Shown here: positions 57,865-64,000 of the stretch, piece by piece
How positions within the stretch are numbered: position 1 is the stretch's first letter
How the letters are laid out: the number at the start of each line of letters is the position of its first letter
Assembly: GCA_025201345.1 (NCBI GenBank)
Contig: JAIXMG010000005.1
Location: 124,001-188,000 of the forward strand
Length of the DNA: 64,000 nucleotides
Reading direction: 5' to 3'
From: Thamnidium elegans
Lineage: Eukaryota > Mucoromycota > Mucoromycetes > Mucorales > Mucoraceae
Notes under the pieces: generated by a model
Database searches by the model: none
What the model was told of the DNA's origin: nothing
Seen by the model: the letters and a program-made list of their open reading frames with translations, nothing else
Program-made: the position numbers and the translations under genes

Positions 57865-60398
57865 ATGGAAGAAAGCACAATATCTGTTTGGTTATCTGGA
57901 ACTTTGGCAGTTGTAACCTGCTGCAGTGCTTTTATTCTCTCGTTACAACGAATTTGGTTACATAAGACTCAACAAGTCGATCCCACCCCACTTCGGTTTG
58001 ACACTAAACGCGATTATACTCAACCTATCGCAGACGATGCTCATCGGTTAACTCGAGTTACATTTGCTACACTTGTTTTAACTAGTTTGTCTGCATTGAA
58101 TTTTTATAATGTCGTTCATCAACATCAGCAAAACAATTGGTCTTTAACTGCGGCTTCTTGTGTTCAGTTTATTTCTTGGCTTTATGCTACCGTATTGGTT
58201 CTTGTTTCCAGACGACATAAATTCCCAAGTGAATGGGGTTGGATATTAAACGTTCACTTGTGTATATTCTATACAGTTGCTTGGTGTATATCTCTTTATT
58301 ATATCTACGAGGCATTTGTTTTAAACCCCAATGATAGTTGGTTACATATGCTTCCTACCGTTATCAGTATTTTATTTAGTACGGATCTGGTCTATACTAC
58401 TGCAACTGCGTCCAGAGGACCACCCTTCTTGGACGAACAAGGTAGAAAAGTAGCTTCTATCAATGTAACTTCCATCTTTTCGTTTCTTTACTTTGATTGG
58501 GTTGCTCCTCTTGTTCATTTAGCTTATGAAAAACAAACTTTAACTGATGATGATTTACCTACTTTACCTCCACTCTACCGTGGTTATAACCTCTATTACA
58601 TCTTTGGTGCTACAAGAGGAAAGTCTTTATTGAAGCGTATTTATACTACAAATCGTAAAGCCATCATTATTCAAATTGTTCTTGCTGTCATTACTTCTTT
58701 GGGCTATTATGTTCCTGCATTTTTCGTTAATCAGCTCTTGCGTTTGATTCAAACTATGGATGGTAAAGTGGATACAGAATTGATGAGAAAAGGGTTTATT
58801 ATTGTTGCTAGTCTTGGTGCTTCCATTTTTATTTTGGGTATTGCTGTAGGACAATTATGGTATTATGGTAAAAAAAAAAAAAAATTACGAGTTATACATT
58901 TGACATGTATCTGATCTCCTTCTTTTTTCAATTAGCTTCTTCGTCTGTACAAGTTCGTGTAAAGGCTATGTTAAATATTGAGATTTATCGCAAGACATTA
59001 CGTCGTCGAGATTTAGCAGTTGAAGCTCCAAAAATTGATGATGAAAAAGATAAAAAGGATGATAGTAACTCTACAACCGAAGGATCGGAAAAGAAGGAAA
59101 AGGGTGACACAAATTCATCTACTGGTACCATTGTCAATTTAATGAGCACCGATTCCAATCGTATTTCTGAATTTAGTGTTTGGTGGTTCTCGATTATCGC
59201 TGCTCCTATCGAATTGATTGTAGGCACGTCGTTCTTATACGTTTTATTGGGCAGATCATGTTTTTTAGGTCTTTTAGTCATGGTATTTGTTTTACCTTTA
59301 AATCATTACAATGCCAAAATTTTCGCTAGAACTCAAGACAAGTTAATGGAGGCTCGTGATAAGCGTGTATCTCTTATGAACGAAGTATTACAAGGTATTC
59401 GTCAAATCAAGTTTTTCGCCTGGGAAAGAAACTGGGAAAAACGTATTATGGAATCTAGAGATCGAGAATTACATCACTTGGGTATTACTTATCTTTCTGG
59501 TGTCTTGTTTACCTTATTATGGCAAGGTTCTCCTATTCTTGTTACATTGATTACATTTTGGTCTTTTACCAAACTTGAAGGTCAAGAATTAACTGCTCCT
59601 ATTGCCTTTACTAGCATTACTATATTTAACGAACTAAGATTTTCATTGAATATTCTTCCTGAAGTATTTATTGAATGGTTGCAAGCTTTGATTAGTATTA
59701 GACGTATCCAAACCTATCTGGATGAAGCTGAAATTGATCCTCCAAACGATGAAGTCACTGACCTTCAAGAAAATAATAAGCCCATCTCAATTGGATTTGA
59801 TCATGCTACGATCGGCTGGAGTTTACAAAACTACACAGATGAAATTACGGACCAAAATAACAACGTTACTACTGCTGCCAGTAGTTCCAGCTTTATTCTC
59901 AAGGACCTTCATTTCAAATTCCCCAACAACGAGCTTAGTTTAATCAGTGGATCCACGGGATCCGGAAAGACTTTATTGATGTTGAGTTTATTAGGCGAAG
60001 CAATTATCCTCAAAGGTTCGGCACATTGTCCCCGTCAAGCTGTAGCCAATACTGTTTCCGAAGATTTTGTTTTATCAAGTGATATTGATCCTAAAGATTG
60101 GATTTTACCTTACGCTCTTGCTTATGCATCTCAAAACGCTTGGTTACAAAATGCTTCTATTCGTGATAATATTTTATTTGGTTTACCTTTTGTCGAATCA
60201 AGATATAAAGAGACATTGTATGTATGTGCTCTTGATAAAGACCTTGATATTTTTGAAGATGGTGATCAAACCGAAATTGGTGAAAAGGGTATTACTCTTT
60301 CTGGTGGTCAAAAGGCACGTGTCTCCTTGGCCAGAGCTGTTTATTCCCGTGCTCAAAATGTATTAATGGATGATGTGCTTAGTGCTGTCGATGGTATA

Positions 60399-60429
<31 letters not shown>

Positions 60430-62910
60430 CTTGAAACATAATTTTATGATGTCGTTATATACTAACCAAACTATTATATAGCACATACTGCCAAACACTT
60501 GTATGAAAAGTGTTTATTGGGGCCATTGATGAAGGAACGTACTCGTATCTTGATCACGCATCATGTTAAACTTTGTATTAAGGATAGTGCATATCTTGTT
60601 CATATTGACGCTGGTCGTGCAAGTTTATTTGGTACTCCTGATGAATTACGTCAGTCCGGTAAACTTTCCATGATTATTGAAAGTGAAGAAGAAACCATTC
60701 ATCATGATCAAGTTGAAGAAGAAAAAGTAATTGAGGATTCACTTCCTTCTGAACCTACAGCCGCAAACGACCAAAAGAAACCTCGTGCCCTTGTAGAAGA
60801 AGAAACTCGTGCTACTGGTATGGTCAAACTTCGACTTTACAAGTTGTACACAGGTATGGTTGGAAGCCCCATGTTTTGGGTTGTTATGGTAGCATTATTT
60901 TTAGGCTCTCGTGGATTAGACATCACTGAGAACTGGTGGATCAAACAATGGTCACATTCTTATGAAATCCCAAGCAATGAGACAACACACGTATTTCAAC
61001 AACAAAGTATTTCCTCTCAATCTAAACCATTATTTGCATATCAGCCCGTCACTCTTTTGAACAATCATGACAGCGCAGCAGCGCCTATTCATGTGATGGA
61101 CGCCAAGGAAGACTCCTTAAACTTTTATCTCAGTATCTATTGTTTAATTACGATGGTTAATATTGTCATTGGTACTTCACGTTTTGCCGTCCTCTACTGG
61201 GGAGCATTAGGAGCCAACAAGGCACTTTATGCACAACTTTTACACCGAGTCTTTAGAGCCCCTCTTCGATTCTTTGATACAACACCTATTGGCCGTATTC
61301 TTAATCGTTTTTCTAAAGATTTTGAAACAATTGATTCCAATATCCCAAATGACTTTATGAATTTTGTGATTGAATGGATCATTATTATTACTAGTATGTT
61401 GACTGTTTCAACTGTCCTTCCCATCTTTTTGATTCCTATGCTTTCTGTTGCTGTGGTAAATGTATACTTGGGCGCCATGTTTGTATCTACATCGCGTGAA
61501 TTAAAACGTATGGATTCGGTAACTCGGTCTCCTTTGTTTAGTAACTTTACCGAAACCATTGTTGGCGTAGCAACTATTCGTGCATTTGGTGCTACTCGTC
61601 AGTTCTTGCAAGACATGTTAAGATATATCGATACCAATGCTCGTCCTTATTACTATACTTGGACCGTCAATCGTTTTATTAGTGTTCGATTCGCTTTAAC
61701 GGGTGCTATCATTAATTTTATTACTGGTGTCATTATCTTGTTGAGCGTTGAAAAAATGAATGCTTCTCTTGCTGGTTTCTGCCTTAGTTTCGTCTTGTTA
61801 TTTACGGATCAGGTAAACTCACAATGATGGTGTTGTAACCGTCAGATACTGAATTAACTTACTTTTTATTAGATGTTTTGGGGTATTCGTCGATACACAA
61901 GTTTAGAAATGAGTTTCAATGCTGTTGAACGTGTGGTTGAGTTTATGGAAATGGATCAAGAGGCACCTGCGATTACCCAATTAAGACCACCTGAGAAGGT
62001 AAATTAATGGAACCATTGAAACACAAAACAAACAAATAATAACCTAAAAATTATAAATATCTAGTGGCCTACAAGCGGTAGTATTGAAGTGAAGGATCTT
62101 GAAATTAAGTACTCAGCTGATCTTGATCCTGTCTTGAAGGGGCTTACGTTCTCTGTTAAGCCCAGAGAAAAGATTGGGGTTGTCGGTAGAACTGGTAGTG
62201 GTAAATCTACACTCGCTTTATCTTTCTTCAGATTTGTTGAAGCATCAAGAGGTTCTATTGTTATTGATGGTATAGATATTAAAGAGCTTGGTACTGAAGA
62301 TCTTCGTTCCAACTTGACTATTATTCCTCAAGACCCTACACTCTTTTCTGGTACACTCAGAACTAATATGGATCCATTTGATCAATTCAAGGACGAAGAT
62401 ATTTTCACTGCATTACGTCGTGTTCATCTTTTACCAAATCAAGAGTCTTCTGATACCATTGCTTCTGATGTAACCTTGGACGAAGAAGTAAACTCTAACG
62501 TATTTGAAAGTCTTGATACTGCTGTCACAGAAGGTGGTAAGAATTTCTCACAAGGTCAAAGACAATTATTATGTTTAGCTCGTGCTTTATTGAAAAGTAG
62601 TCGTATTGTGTTAATGGATGAAGCAACGGCTAGTGTCGATTTTGAAACAGATAAAGCAATTCAAAAAACTATTTCAACCGAATTTGCCGATTCTACTATT
62701 CTCTGCATTGCCCATCGTTTGCATACTGTGATTGAATACGATCGTATTTTGGTTTTAGACCAAGGCCAAATTATTGAATTTGATAGTCCTTTAACTTTAA
62801 TTAATAACTCTGAATCGGCATTTTACAAAATGTGTCGTAATTCAGGTGAATTTGATAGTCTTATTGCTTTGGCTAAATCAAAGCATGAATTAGTCGATGT
62901 AAGTGATTAA
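57865..62910 (+). CDS. Full-length ABC transporter, ABCC/MRP subfamily
   Basis: Exons: 57865-58867, 58936-60393, 60482-61812, 61873-61998, 62065-62910; in frame, 1587 residues, typical for long MRPs. Order: TMD0 with about five helices (residues 1-180), L0 linker, TMD1, NBD1, TMD2, NBD2. NBD1: Walker A GSTGSGKT (about 671), signature LSGGQKARVSLARA, Walker B VLMDDVLSAVD, where Asp replaces the catalytic Glu as usual in ABCC NBD1. NBD2: Walker A VGRTGSGKS (about 1345), signature FSQGQRQLLCLARA, Walker B IVLMDEATASVD with Glu. The family exports glutathione or other conjugates, metals or drugs, often at the vacuole (YCF1-like) or plasma membrane (YOR1-like). TMD0 favours the YCF1/BPT1 side; substrate not determinable. 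Asp/Lys-rich insert near residue 370. Confidence 0.94.
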
Positions 62911-64000
62911 AATAATAAAGTTTACTTTTTATAATATATGTATTACTATTGTCGTCACGCTTTATTGTTTAAGAAAAAAAAAACTAGTTTTTGAATTATA
63001 AGGCATACAAATGCATTGTTTATATTCGGAGATGATGGCGAAGGGAATAAACAGTTAAAAAAAGTAAGCGTATTACCTTATTAAGTCTTTACTTCGGATG
63101 ACATCTTCCGTATTAAATGACCCTTTTTTTTCTTTTTTTTTTTTTTTGAACGCGATTGAATTAACAGGTATATTTTATTAAAATATGATAAAATAGATAA
63201 CTTTTATCATTTCAACATCTTCTTCTTCTTTACACGCTCATATATAAGCAATTATATTTTATATAATATATGTACATCTTTCAAAAGGGATTTTCCTGTG
63301 GTATGTCATAAAATCCTTACTACCCTCTAGTGATGCTATATTCATTGGTGTATGCGAAGAGTCTGACGGACGAAGTACAAAGAAGAAACTGAAAGTTGGA
63401 AGTAAACGCATGAATTTGCTAGTTACAATGTCGTGCCTCCGCTGAATATATTTTGTCTTTACGTGAAACGTTTCTACTATCAACCCTTTGTGATCTTCTG
63501 AACAAGCTTTATATAAATTTGTTGAAAAGCTGAAGAATCAAATGACTGTTGTTCAAAGAGGTATTATTGATACTCTTCAATATACTAGGTTAAGCACAGG
63601 ACCGTTAGCAAGCACAATTGGACAAGCCCATAGTACTGCCAATATATAAGGAGGAAATTTTTAGTTATGGGAATAATGACAAAAAAACAAACAAGAAAAG
63701 TTGTCAGTTTTATCATTGAATAATAAACATCTAAAGTTACACACCCTTACATATAAATACAGGAACAAACCAGATGACGCACAATAAAAGGCCGATTGAA
63801 GGAGAGTGATGTGCCTATAAAGCGTGAGGATTATTCTTACATGCATTGCCATTCCTTTTTTTCCATCTTTTTTTTTTTTTTTCCTTCTCTCTTTTCTTTT
63901 TTTTTTTATTTTTTTTTTTACCTTTTTTTCTATCACTGATAACATGGCATATAACACAAATAATACACCTTTAATACAGCAATTAATCCATTATTCACGA
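62911..64000 (+). other. Gene-poor end of window with a coding-like fragment (63280-63645)
   Basis: Plus-strand stretches read WYVIKSLLPSSDAIFIG, then VCEESDGRSTKKKLKVG and NLLVTMSCLR stop (about 63290-63445). In another frame come KFVEKLKNQMTVVQRGIID, then TRLSTGPLASTIGQAHST and stop (about 63515-63648). They look like two parts of one decayed gene with a frameshift or lost intron between. No family recognised. The remainder is A/T homopolymer-rich. Confidence 0.35.

Overview
The window is nuclear DNA of a filamentous, early-diverging fungus, most likely Mucoromycota (Mucorales). The genes are conserved eukaryotic housekeeping genes broken by many short introns (about 60-150 nt, GTAAGT-like donors, YAG acceptors next to long T runs). 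Intergenic DNA is very A/T-rich and full of A, T and G homopolymers. Exportin-7, a UBR1-type N-recognin and a Tc1-like transposon relic fit that placement. I inferred the exon structures by hand from splice signals, reading frame and family knowledge; every multi-exon model listed as CDS keeps frame except one (8327-8730).

Layout, left to right. 0-5.8 kb: 3' part of the CYC8/SSN6 co-repressor (+) converging on a complete 13-exon exportin-7 gene (-), with 34 bp between stop codons. 5.8-12.8 kb: gene-poor DNA with degenerate repeats, one small three-exon gene with an apparent homopolymer frameshift, several decayed coding fragments and a dead Tc1/IS630-like transposase. 12.8-17.8 kb: a mitochondrial 2-oxodicarboxylate carrier (+) and a CAMK-type kinase (-), separated by a relic of the kinase 3' end and a relic of the carrier. 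This is the footprint of a tandem duplication followed by reciprocal loss; a small secreted-protein gene lies between the relics. 18.1-22.3 kb: an acidic low-complexity protein, an M49-like zinc peptidase, and two intronless arsenic genes, arsH and a bacterial-type arsC.

22.7-24.3 kb: a second, longer copy of the 8.7-9.1 kb repeat that carries a truncated cytidine deaminase pseudogene. 24.6-29.0 kb: a small unknown three-exon gene, a coding-like fragment, UTP15 (SSU processome) and a peroxisomal dienoyl-CoA isomerase with C-terminal SKL. 30.0-36.6 kb: UBR1. 37.6-40.1 kb: a DUF1764 protein, an unknown 211-residue protein and ribosomal protein uL15. 40.1-43.5 kb: decayed coding fragments and repeats. 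43.5-53.6 kb: a diubiquitin-AN1 zinc-finger fusion, a PX-AGC kinase, ERCC1/RAD10 and a 14-exon CLC chloride/proton exchanger with a 21-nt microexon. 53.6-57.8 kb: AT-rich DNA with the remains of a multi-exon gene. 57.9-62.9 kb: a full ABCC/MRP transporter. The last kilobase is gene-poor with one coding-like fragment.

The functional links I see are modest. arsC and arsH are adjacent and codirectional and likely act together in arsenic resistance. UBR1 and the ubiquitin-AN1 fusion both concern the ubiquitin system, but they are 7 kb apart with unrelated genes between. The most distinctive content is the ars pair, the diubiquitin-AN1 fusion, the reciprocal-decay duplication and the number of decaying intron-containing genes in the intergenic DNA.
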